Shown one piece after another: positions 7,460 to 15,842 of a DNA stretch of 21,371 bases. The notes under the pieces are model-generated. The model was not told the origin of the DNA and ran no database searches. It worked only from the letters and a program-made list of their open reading frames with translations. The DNA is taken from positions 1 through 21,371 of the IMG/VR virus record IMGVR_UViG_3300049856_000303. One strand, 5' to 3'. Numbering within the stretch: position 1 is the stretch's first letter; each line of letters begins with the position of its first letter. The DNA is from a virus. A program made the translations under genes and the position numbers.

Positions 7460-10400
7460 ATGGCTATCGATTTGACCCAAGACCCGTACAATGACGACTT
7501 TGCTCCTGAGAAGAACTATCATAAGATTCTTTTCAAGCCTAGTTTCGCGGTCCAAGCGCGAGAACTCACGCAATCTCAGACAATTCTTCAGGATCAAGTC
7601 AGCAAATTCGGGAATGGTATTTTTCAAAATGGTTCCATCGTTACTGGTGGACAAACCATGCTGGAATCGACTGCCACAAAGTATGTCTGCATCGAAGCCA
7701 CTGACCCTTCTGGTGCTGTGGTTGATGTTGCTAATTTTATTGGAAAATTCGTTGTTGATGGTGACGGTCAGGGCATCCGTGCTTATGTAATTGCCGGGGC
7801 CGCGGCCACACTCACTTCTCCAACCTACTTGATCGTTAAGTACACCTCTGGACAAATTTTCAACACCACGCTTGTACAGCCCATTAAGACAGAAGATAGC
7901 GCATACTCCGTCAGCATTATTGCGAGTCTCTCAACTCCAACCAACTTTACTGATGTCATTAGTGGATTAAAGTTTGGGGATGCGTCTATTTGCAGTATCG
8001 ATGAAGGTGTGTTCTATGTCAATGGGTATTTTGTTCAAGTATCTCCTCAGACTGTTGTGCTTGATGCGTTTAGCAATACCCCAACCTATCGTATTGGACT
8101 TCAGATCGATGAAGCACTCGTGGATGCCACGATGGATGCGTCATTGTTGGACCCTGCCCAAGCAGCAACCAACTTCCAGGCGCCTGGAGCGGATCGTTAC
8201 CAAATCACTCTTACGTTTGTTAAGCGTTCCCTCACATCGGATGATGATACCAAATTCATCGAATTAGTTCGCGTGACCGGCGGAACACTGACCAAGAAGG
8301 TGGTCTATCCTGTCTATTCCGCATTAGAAGAAACTCTCGCTCGTCGCACAAACGATCAATCGGGATCATTTACTGTGCGTCCGTTTAAGGTGGCCACCAC
8401 CCCTCATGCCACGTATGCAAATGCGTACAACATCATCATTGAACCTGGCAAAGCCTATGTGCAGGGGTATGAATTTGAAACAATTGGTCCCACGACAATC
8501 AAGGCAGAGCGGGCCCGTTCGGCTGCTAACGTCACCAACTACAACAGCACCATTGACTACCAGAATTGGATCGAAGTAACAAAACTTGTTGGTCCAATCC
8601 CATTTAAGACGCTCCAGCCTGGTGTGTTACATTGTGTGAGCACCGCCAACATTGCTACAGCAAATGCTGTTGTTGCTGCCAATACCTCAATGGGTACTCT
8701 TCGTATTCGTGCGCTTGATTATCAGAGCGATGCTAATGGCACTTCAATCAGCACCGCAGTATGGCGAGCGTATGCGTTCGATGCGAACGTCTCTCAAAGC
8801 ATCACGGCTAATTGTTCGGCCACTGGAAATTCCACCGTCATGCGTTTGGCACCAAACTTCTCAGCTATTGCCAATGCGTATGCGGGTGTGAAGTTTACTA
8901 TCACAACTCATGCAGGAGTTGCTGTCAATGAAACCCATACAATAGGTCGCTATGACGGCCCAACCAATAATGCGTTTTTACAAGGCACAGAGACCTTTGC
9001 CTTCGGTACGCCAAGTACGGCGACACGGTATCGCCTCGACTATGAATTCAAAGATAGTGAGGCCATCGTCTATGCAAATACCACCACCAACCAGCATCTC
9101 TTTGCTACATCAATGGATGTGGCTTCATCCAGCAAAGAAGCCTTTTTGGTAGACCGATATGAGGGCACATTCCTTACTGATACAGGATTCAATCGATTGA
9201 TTATGGAATTACCGTACCCAACAATTGCCGACCAAGCAGTTGTGGGTGGTTCGCCATTGACCAATACAGAGTATTTCGGTCGTAAAGTCTTCACTGGTCA
9301 GGGATTCACCGCGAATGTCACGACAATAACCAGTGCAGCGGGAATCACCAGTGCTGTCAATGGCTCATTGTCGGGGTCTGATGCAGTGGACAATATCCTC
9401 GTGGTGGTAAGAAATAATACCGGCGCCTCCATTGCCAACAATCAAGTTATCAACTTTTCGTCTGGAAATCCAGCGGGAAATACCGTATCGGTCACCACCG
9501 TCAGTAACACATCTACCTGGACAATCACCGTTCCAAACATGAACAGTGCTTCTTCGGCTGATGTGTATGTGAAAGTGAAGCTGCCGTATTCTCATGCAAT
9601 CGGAAACTTACTCAAGAGTAAGACCGCACGAATTGCCAATGTCGCTAGTGGTTTGAATTCGGGTGGTACTCAAATTCCAGATGCAACAGGATTGGTTCAG
9701 TGGTATTCTCAGGGTGCAGGTACTTTGGGTGCTCAAATCACGATCTACGCGAACTCCGCAGCATGGTTGAACCTCAAGGACCCATCAAAGTCCCAATCAC
9801 TCTTTACGTCTGATGTAACTACGCTCCGTAAGGTCATTGATGTGGGTTCGAATTTGATTGAGGACGGTAACGTGGCGATTGCAGCCGATATCACCAACCG
9901 TTACATCTTGGATAATGGACAGCGTGACAATGCTTACGATCATGCGTCCATCACATTGAAGCCTACCTCTCAGGGACCAAGTGGTAATGTAGTCATTTAT
10001 GTCGATTATCTCACCCACTCAGGATTGGGATATTTGACTGTTGATTCTTATGCGTCTGCTAACATCGGGTATGCCAATATTCCTTCATACACCTCTGCCA
10101 CGACAGGCACAGTGTATAATCTACGTGATTGTGTTGATTTCCGCCCTCGTCGCCAAGATGCCGACTTTAATAACATTTTCGATGAAGAAATCTTTGGTAT
10201 CTCTGGTCTCACATTCGAAACCGACTTCTCATATTACTTGGCGCGTATCGACAAGATCATTTTAACCAAGGACCGAGTGTTCGAAGTACTCGCGGGAGTC
10301 CCATCATTGTTCCCCGTCTCCCCAGCGGACAAAGACAACGCCATGACGTTGTACACCCTTATACTACCTCCATATACCCCAAACACAAAAGAAATTCGTC

Positions 10401-13400
10401 AACGCTACAATGATAACCGTCGCTACACCATGCGCGACATTGGTACGCTTGAAAAGCGTATCTCGAATTTGGAATACTACACGTCCTTGAACTTGCTCGA
10501 ACAGACCGCCAAGAACCAAGAGATCACGGATGACACGGGCGCCAACCGTTTCAAGAATGGTATCTTGGTTGATCCATTCACAGGACACAAGATCGGTGAT
10601 GTGTTGAATATTGATTATCTGTGTTCTGTGGACCCACAGAATCAGGAATTGCGGCCACCATTCCAGCCTCGCAGTCTTGATCTAGAGTTGAGTGCGACAA
10701 ACTCAACGAATTATGGTCGTAAAGGTGCGTTTGTTACCTTGCCATACACCGTGAGAACATTCATCGACCAATCGATTGCGTCCAAGTCGATCAATGTCAA
10801 CCCATTTAACACTGTCTCATTCATTGGGCAGATCAAGCTTGATCCCACTTCCGATAATTGGGTTGACAGAAACCAGGCACCTGATGTCAACGTCAACTTA
10901 GAAGGTGATGCTGACGCTTGGGAAGCTCTTGCCTTTACGGTAAATAAGAATGCGGCTAATGCTAAGTTTGGTGCAACCACTTTTGGTACCGTGTGGAATG
11001 ACTGGAACACAACCTTCTACGGAGAAAAGAAGCAACCAGATAAGATCATCGTACCTGGACAACGTGGTTGGCTTGGGGCAATCGGTCACTATGTACCTGT
11101 CTATGGCAACGTACTGAAGCGCAGCACGACAGAAATCACCCAGACCACAGCTCGTCAAGGTACAAAGTCACAATTCGGTACCGAAGTTATCACGGAATCC
11201 ATCGGCAACAAAGTCAAAGATGTCTCAGTTATTCCATACATTCGTTCGCGTGGTGTCTTGTTTGTCGGAAAGATGTTTGCCCCAAACACTAACCTCTATG
11301 CCTTCTTCGATGAGACTGCGGTGACCACCTACTGCAATAGGCTCAATGTTGTGAAGGTGGCCGATAATACAGTCGTGTATAAGGACGATTATCAGGATTC
11401 TGAAGCTGTGCGTGTATGGGACCCTGCCAGAGGCGCCAATGCTGCCTTTGGACAAGTCGTGCTCAGCCGCAAAGAATCAACTCACACTAATGTTAGTATA
11501 GTCAGTGTGTCTGGAGGCGACGACGACAATGTTGCCAACGCCTACTTCATGCACTCCACCAATTCAACCTTCTTGATTGGTATGACGAGTGGTGCCAACT
11601 CTCGTATCTCAGGGTACTACCACAACTCAGGGTTCGCCCAGAATCCAAACGTGAGCAGCATTCTTCTATCTCATGATGTTGCCAACTCCAATGTGGCATT
11701 CTCCAATACATTCCTTGCGGGAAAAACCATCTACTTTACCGCAGGTAGCGGGCTTGGACAGTCCTCAGTGATAACGTCTTATAATGCTAACACACGAAAT
11801 GTCTCATTCAGTCCAGCACTAACTACAGCCATAGGCACCGATACTGCATACTCGATTGGACAGTTCCAGACAGATTATCGTGGTGAATTTACTGGTATCT
11901 TTGTAATTCCATCGACCGATGCAGTACGTTTCCGTACTGGAGAACGGCAACTGACATTCGTTGACTCCTTTGCTGGTACCTTGGAAGGATCGGGCACCAA
12001 CGGTTCAGTGACTTATCAGGCTTCAGGTCTTCTTCAGACATTAGAAAATACCATCATCTCAACTCGTGTGCCAGCAATTCAGCGCACCGTGCTTGGACAA
12101 TCCAAGACCACAGTAACCAGCAAAATTACCGATACCGTTGTTGGAAAGATTCAAGTTGGATATTGGGACCCTCTTGCCCAGACCTTCTTGGTTGACCAGA
12201 CATTCCATCCATCTGGTGTGATGGTTACCGGTATTCGTTTGCTTATTAAGAGTGCCGATCCTAACATTCCAATGGAATTACAGTTACGCCCTGTGGTCAA
12301 CGGGTTCCCACACTCCTCAGCGGTCATTCCTGGTTCAGATGTGGTCTTGAATGCTAGTGACATCGTGACCTGCTCAGAAGAAACGCTTGCTGCCAAGTAC
12401 GCTGCTGGCGGCAATCCTCTGGATGATGCTACGTTATATACCCAAGTAGACTTCAGTGGACCTGTGTTCTTACAGCAGGGAGCTGAATACTGCGTGGTCT
12501 TGATGGCAAACTCCGTTAAGTATCAAGTCTATGTGTCACGCATGGGAGACAAGATCCTCGGCACAGACCGATTGATTTCTTCGCAGCCTTACCTCGGTGT
12601 GTTGTTCAAGTCACAGAACTCAACCACCTGGAATCCAATCCAGGAAGAGGATTTGACCTTCCGATTGCTGTATGCAAAATTTGATACCACTGTACAGTCC
12701 AACGTGGAATTCCAATTGGCGGCATCGAATGCCATTACGGCGAACGTACCCCTCGACACCTTCTATGTGTCTTCTGGAAATCTTGTGTTGCCTAATACTA
12801 GTATTGATGCCATGTATGCGTCAACCACCGCCGCAGGGATCAAAGAAGGCAACAAGATAATTCCTCTAGGTGAAAATATTTATTTTGATGACACACTTGG
12901 CCGTCGTGTGGCCACAAGCACCACCAGTTCATTCAAGTTACGTATGTTACTCTCTTCTTCTAATGAGGACGTGTCCCCAGTGGTCGATCTTGACCGAGTC
13001 AGTCTGTTGGGTATTGAGAACCTGGTGAATAACCTCGAATTAAGCAACAGTGCTGTGGTCGTCATTAGTTCTAGCAATAATTGGTTCAGTGCTGCGGGTC
13101 TGAGTGTGACTATTTCTGGAGGTGGTGGCAGTGGTGCGAATGCGTACATTGCCAACACACAAATTGACAGCAATAATCGTGTACTTGCCAATGTGGTTGT
13201 GGATTCCAATGGTAGCGGGTATACATCCGCCCCAACCATCACAATTTCTGGTAACAACAGCCTCACTGCAAACATTCAGTGCATTGGTGAGAACCGATCT
13301 TCTGGAGGACCAGCTTTTGCTCGTTATATCACTCGTAAGGTAACACTATCTGATGGCTTAGATGCAGGAGACTTCCGTGTGTTCTTTGCTGCCTACAAAC

Positions 13401-13708
13401 CATCAAATGCCAACATTTACGTGTATTACAAGATTCTATCGGCCGATGATACCGAGGTATTCGATAACAAGGGATATCAACTCATGACCATCATCCAGGG
13501 GGCGAATAACCTCTCCCTCAACCAGGATGACGTGAAGGACTTCGTGTATGCCCCAGGTACCGGAAACGTGGCTGATAACCGAGTGCAATATGGATCGTTT
13601 GCGAGCTTCAAGAACTTTGCGATCAAGATTGTCATGACATCAACAGATACTACTAAGGTGCCACGAATCAGAGATTTCCGAGTTGTCGCCCTTCCATCTC
13701 TTTCATAG
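7460..13708 (+). CDS. Giant DUF4815-type virion structural protein
   Basis: A 2082-residue protein that fills nearly a third of the window. The N-terminus is the DUF4815 signature of T4-like marine phages: DPYNDDFAPEKNYHKILFKP (7-26), then a QARELTQSQTILQDQ stretch and GSIVTGG by about residue 63. A second family block, TLYTLILPPYTPNTKEIRQR followed by YTMRDIGTLEKRI and NLEYYTSL, lies at about 962-1012. Later blocks are VRFRTGERQLTFVDS (about 1487-1501), DPLAQTFLVDQTF (about 1572-1584) and SRMGDK (about 1693), then LTFRLLYAKF (about 1732). Residues 1881-1941 carry the glycine/tyrosine repeat, followed by ARYITRKVTL and VYYKILSADD. The position after gp8 suggests that it replaces outer-baseplate functions filled by gp9-gp11 in T4 and anchors fibres; that role is inferred. 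GGAG at 7449-7452 supports the start. Confidence 0.88.
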   Translation: MAIDLTQDPYNDDFAPEKNYHKILFKPSFAVQARELTQSQTILQDQVSKFGNGIFQNGSIVTGGQTMLESTATKYVCIEATDPSGAVVDVANFIGKFVVDGDGQGIRAYVIAGAAATLTSPTYLIVKYTSGQIFNTTLVQPIKTEDSAYSVSIIASLSTPTNFTDVISGLKFGDASICSIDEGVFYVNGYFVQVSPQTVVLDAFSNTPTYRIGLQIDEALVDATMDASLLDPAQAATNFQAPGADRYQITLTFVKRSLTSDDDTKFIELVRVTGGTLTKKVVYPVYSALEETLARRTNDQSGSFTVRPFKVATTPHATYANAYNIIIEPGKAYVQGYEFETIGPTTIKAERARSAANVTNYNSTIDYQNWIEVTKLVGPIPFKTLQPGVLHCVSTANIATANAVVAANTSMGTLRIRALDYQSDANGTSISTAVWRAYAFDANVSQSITANCSATGNSTVMRLAPNFSAIANAYAGVKFTITTHAGVAVNETHTIGRYDGPTNNAFLQGTETFAFGTPSTATRYRLDYEFKDSEAIVYANTTTNQHLFATSMDVASSSKEAFLVDRYEGTFLTDTGFNRLIMELPYPTIADQAVVGGSPLTNTEYFGRKVFTGQGFTANVTTITSAAGITSAVNGSLSGSDAVDNILVVVRNNTGASIANNQVINFSSGNPAGNTVSVTTVSNTSTWTITVPNMNSASSADVYVKVKLPYSHAIGNLLKSKTARIANVASGLNSGGTQIPDATGLVQWYSQGAGTLGAQITIYANSAAWLNLKDPSKSQSLFTSDVTTLRKVIDVGSNLIEDGNVAIAADITNRYILDNGQRDNAYDHASITLKPTSQGPSGNVVIYVDYLTHSGLGYLTVDSYASANIGYANIPSYTSATTGTVYNLRDCVDFRPRRQDADFNNIFDEEIFGISGLTFETDFSYYLARIDKIILTKDRVFEVLAGVPSLFPVSPADKDNAMTLYTLILPPYTPNTKEIRQRYNDNRRYTMRDIGTLEKRISNLEYYTSLNLLEQTAKNQEITDDTGANRFKNGILVDPFTGHKIGDVLNIDYLCSVDPQNQELRPPFQPRSLDLELSATNSTNYGRKGAFVTLPYTVRTFIDQSIASKSINVNPFNTVSFIGQIKLDPTSDNWVDRNQAPDVNVNLEGDADAWEALAFTVNKNAANAKFGATTFGTVWNDWNTTFYGEKKQPDKIIVPGQRGWLGAIGHYVPVYGNVLKRSTTEITQTTARQGTKSQFGTEVITESIGNKVKDVSVIPYIRSRGVLFVGKMFAPNTNLYAFFDETAVTTYCNRLNVVKVADNTVVYKDDYQDSEAVRVWDPARGANAAFGQVVLSRKESTHTNVSIVSVSGGDDDNVANAYFMHSTNSTFLIGMTSGANSRISGYYHNSGFAQNPNVSSILLSHDVANSNVAFSNTFLAGKTIYFTAGSGLGQSSVITSYNANTRNVSFSPALTTAIGTDTAYSIGQFQTDYRGEFTGIFVIPSTDAVRFRTGERQLTFVDSFAGTLEGSGTNGSVTYQASGLLQTLENTIISTRVPAIQRTVLGQSKTTVTSKITDTVVGKIQVGYWDPLAQTFLVDQTFHPSGVMVTGIRLLIKSADPNIPMELQLRPVVNGFPHSSAVIPGSDVVLNASDIVTCSEETLAAKYAAGGNPLDDATLYTQVDFSGPVFLQQGAEYCVVLMANSVKYQVYVSRMGDKILGTDRLISSQPYLGVLFKSQNSTTWNPIQEEDLTFRLLYAKFDTTVQSNVEFQLAASNAITANVPLDTFYVSSGNLVLPNTSIDAMYASTTAAGIKEGNKIIPLGENIYFDDTLGRRVATSTTSSFKLRMLLSSSNEDVSPVVDLDRVSLLGIENLVNNLELSNSAVVVISSSNNWFSAAGLSVTISGGGGSGANAYIANTQIDSNNRVLANVVVDSNGSGYTSAPTITISGNNSLTANIQCIGENRSSGGPAFARYITRKVTLSDGLDAGDFRVFFAAYKPSNANIYVYYKILSADDTEVFDNKGYQLMTIIQGANNLSLNQDDVKDFVYAPGTGNVADNRVQYGSFASFKNFAIKIVMTSTDTTKVPRIRDFRVVALPSLS
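13100..13282 (+). repeat. GxGY-type repeat module in the giant virion protein
   Basis: Residues 1881-1941 hold LSVTISGGGGSGANAYI and VVDSNGSGYTSAPTITISG, the most canonical copy of the G-x-G-Y-T-x-A-P-T-hydrophobic motif in the window. It lies just before the conserved C-terminal domain. Confidence 0.75.
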
Positions 13709-13715
13709 GATGACC

Positions 13716-13952
13716 ATGCTAAATACTGTCCAGATTGACAACAATCCCGATTTGGTGCGAGACATGAATTCAAAGGCGGTTGTGAGTACTGATGTTTCGG
13801 GCCTTAATCGCTATAATGAGCAGCGCCGAAAAGCGTTACTCCAAAAACAGGAATTTCAGGAAACGAAACAACGATTGGCGAGTATCGAGACTGAAATGGC
13901 AACCCTAAAGAGAATTGTGGGTGAATTGACCGTATTGAGGAGCCGAGGCTAA
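13716..13952 (+). CDS. Small coiled-coil protein, unknown function
   Basis: A 78-residue protein beginning at ATG 13716 (MLNTVQIDNNPD). I chose this start over the ATG at 13710 and over upstream TTG codons because AGGA at 13707-13710 is well spaced for it; that AGGA overlaps the stop of the giant gene. The N-terminal half is polar and contains NNPDLVRDMNSKAVV. Residues about 39-74 (KALLQKQEFQETKQRLASIE onward) have heptad-like spacing of Leu, Ile, Met and Val and should form a coiled coil. Small coiled-coil proteins of this sort are common between the baseplate and fibre genes of T4-like marine phages, where they may be connectors or assembly factors. The function is unknown. The stop is directly abutted by the next ATG. 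Confidence 0.75.
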   Translation: MLNTVQIDNNPDLVRDMNSKAVVSTDVSGLNRYNEQRRKALLQKQEFQETKQRLASIETEMATLKRIVGELTVLRSRG

Positions 13953-14990
13953 ATGTCTATCAATCAAATTACTTCTGCAAATACTTTCGGACAATTGATT
14001 ACGGCTGTTGCCGCGATGATTGCAGTTGCCAACAACCTTACAGATGGTCCCCAGGTTTCGTCCAATGCAGCTTGGACCTTCACCAATCCTGGTGTTGGGG
14101 TTAATGTTGGCAATACGGCGATTATTAAGACGGCGAACATCACGACACTGAATGCCTCGACTGCCAACATCACTGGGGCAACCTTTGCAACCATCAACGT
14201 CAGTGTCGCCAATCTGACCACCGCCAACATCATTACACTCAATGCCTCCACTGCTAATATCTCTAATGCTACTCTCACGAGAATGAATACCTCGTTTGCA
14301 AATATCACCGCGGGTATTGCGGTGCTCTCTAACATGACCGCAACGGTGGCTAATGTCAATAGTGGTACCTTCGGTGTCTTGAATACTTCCAGTGCGAATA
14401 TTGTGTTTGGAACTGCGGTACTCTCGACCCTGAGTGTGTCCATTGCGAACGCCACGGTGTTGAATGTCAACAGCGGTACCTTTGGTGTACTGAATGCCTC
14501 GGCTGCAAACCTGACTCAGGCATCGGTCACGACCCTCAATGTAGCCAATTCAACCTTTGCCTCGGTGAATGCCTCGGCGGCGAATCTGACCACAGCCACT
14601 ATCGGAACACTTAATCTTGCTGGTGGGATCATCGATCTCTTCGCTCGGCCTAAGGCGAATTCAAAATCTATTACGGTGACCACCCCAGTTGTGACCGATA
14701 ACATCACAGTGCTCTTTACGGAAACTGACATGACATTAAGAAAAGTTGTGTCGGTGGTTCAAGGAACTGCGACACCGAATGTGGTGTTCAATCTGAACTA
14801 CGCGAACACAAGAGAAACTGGAACCGTAGGAACCTCGATCACAGGCAATATCACTTGTGCCAATACTACGAATGGGGTATTCACCACAACCTTCGTGAAT
14901 GCTTCCGTTCCAGCGAATAATTATATTTTCTTGCAATTCTCTACAGTATCGGGCACGGTCAACGAAATCTTTATTTCGATGTTTGCATAA
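13953..14990 (+). CDS. Tail fibre / adhesin with about ten-residue Asn-Ala-Ser-Thr repeats
   Basis: A 345-residue protein. Residues 1-55 form a short N-terminal region that may attach the fibre. Residues about 61-225 are a low-complexity repetitive shaft of units such as TANITTLNAS, VNSGTFGVLNTS and VNASAANLT. The spacing is close to ten residues, with Asn, Ala, Ser and Thr dominating and hydrophobic residues at regular positions, as expected of an elongated trimeric beta fibre. Residues about 238-345 form a compact C-terminal beta domain (SITVTTPVVTDNITVLFTET to the end FISMFA) of a kind often found capping phage fibres. GAGGAG at 13937-13942 and GAGG at 13945-13948 could both serve the ATG, which follows the previous stop directly. 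No enzymatic motif is seen. The receptor is unknown. Confidence 0.82.
   Translation: MSINQITSANTFGQLITAVAAMIAVANNLTDGPQVSSNAAWTFTNPGVGVNVGNTAIIKTANITTLNASTANITGATFATINVSVANLTTANIITLNASTANISNATLTRMNTSFANITAGIAVLSNMTATVANVNSGTFGVLNTSSANIVFGTAVLSTLSVSIANATVLNVNSGTFGVLNASAANLTQASVTTLNVANSTFASVNASAANLTTATIGTLNLAGGIIDLFARPKANSKSITVTTPVVTDNITVLFTETDMTLRKVVSVVQGTATPNVVFNLNYANTRETGTVGTSITGNITCANTTNGVFTTTFVNASVPANNYIFLQFSTVSGTVNEIFISMFA
14133..14620 (+). repeat. Fibre shaft repeats (TANIxxLNAS type)
   Basis: Repeat region encoding residues about 61-223 of the 345-residue fibre. The segment encoding NVNSGTFGVLN occurs twice, near 14352 and 14462, with silent changes. LNAS recurs four times and A-N-I/L-T many times. 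The DNA copies differ at third positions, so the repeat is conserved as protein. Confidence 0.75.
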
Positions 14991-15008
14991 AGGGGAAGGC
15001 GTAACATT

Positions 15009-15833
15009 ATGCTAATTCAATCACTCACCACTGACAAAATTTCACTCATCACTACGACTACTGCCAACACTGATATTGTTGCATCCTTTGTGGATCGTGA
15101 CCAATCAACAGGCATAGTGGGACTTGCCGGCAAGCAACTCACCGCGGTGAACACAGCAACAACCACTGATATTGTTGCCGCACCTGGGGCGTCAACCACA
15201 AGGAATCTCAAGGCACTGAATATTCGCAACAAACATGCGTCAACTAATAACACCATTACCGTACAGTATAATGCGAATTCAGTTCTCTATGAACTGCATA
15301 AAGCCACGTTGCTAGCTGGAGAAGTTTTACAGTACATTGAAGGTTTGGGGTTCTTCAAGACCTTCGATACCACGAGAGATTCGCGCAACTTTACAACTTT
15401 GTCCGATCAATTGTTTGCCGATGGAAATAATTGGACCACTATTGTTGGATTAACGTGCCCGGTAAAAGCGAATGTGGCCTATGGATTTTTTGCGTTTATT
15501 CCTCATATTACTGATGCCACCACAACGGGAGCGCAATTTGGTGTGAAACTAACCTCAGCACCTACGGCCTTGCGAGTGGGTACCATTGATACTGTCAGCC
15601 CTAGCGCAACCTCGGCCACGTTCTCTTCGGGTGTCGCTCAAGTAGTAGATACTGCCATCACGGCGCAAACTAGTGGGCCTGGTGCCACTCAAGCTCCCGC
15701 ATTGATTGCTGGCTATTTTGTTCCGAGTGCCGATGACGTGTTTGAAATGAGAGCAAATTGTGAACCTGGAACAGCCGGAACATTGACTACAAAAGCGGGT
15801 TCATTGCTACAAGTCTTCAAACAGACCTCCTAA
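15009..15833 (+). CDS. Modular tail adhesin A (paralogue of the next gene)
   Basis: A 274-residue protein. Residues 7-117 form a beta-rich module shared with the following gene, including DR(D/N)QS at 29-33, TTDIVAAP at 52-59, TVQYNAN at 84-90 and a closing GLGFF. This module appears in many unrelated phage tail proteins and has no established activity. Residues about 125-274 form a different domain with an aromatic/glycine-rich beta pattern (NVAYGFFAFIPH, ATTTGAQFGVKL), ending in LLQVFKQTS. It resembles the C-terminal beta-sandwich of fibre or structural proteins. The ATG at 15009 has GGGGAAGG upstream (14992-14999), somewhat far at 9 bases. It is probably part of the virion and involved in host binding; that is inferred from position and composition. 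Confidence 0.78.
   Translation: MLIQSLTTDKISLITTTTANTDIVASFVDRDQSTGIVGLAGKQLTAVNTATTTDIVAAPGASTTRNLKALNIRNKHASTNNTITVQYNANSVLYELHKATLLAGEVLQYIEGLGFFKTFDTTRDSRNFTTLSDQLFADGNNWTTIVGLTCPVKANVAYGFFAFIPHITDATTTGAQFGVKLTSAPTALRVGTIDTVSPSATSATFSSGVAQVVDTAITAQTSGPGATQAPALIAGYFVPSADDVFEMRANCEPGTAGTLTTKAGSLLQVFKQTS
15027..15359 (+). repeat. Shared N-terminal adhesin module, copy 1
   Basis: Residues 7-117 of adhesin A align without gaps to residues 7-117 of adhesin B (15861-16193), with about half the residues identical by hand count. The proteins cannot be aligned by eye after this point. Confidence 0.85.
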
Positions 15834-15842
15834 AGGAACATT

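Noticed and set aside
12877-12884. AATAAATA match on the minus strand inside the giant gene
   Set aside because: It lies in AT-rich coding sequence and would drive antisense RNA with no minus-strand gene; one such match is expected by chance in a window this size.
13964-14470. 168-codon minus-strand frame opposite the 345-residue fibre
   Set aside because: It is low-complexity shadow coding from the repetitive fibre gene and has no start signals.
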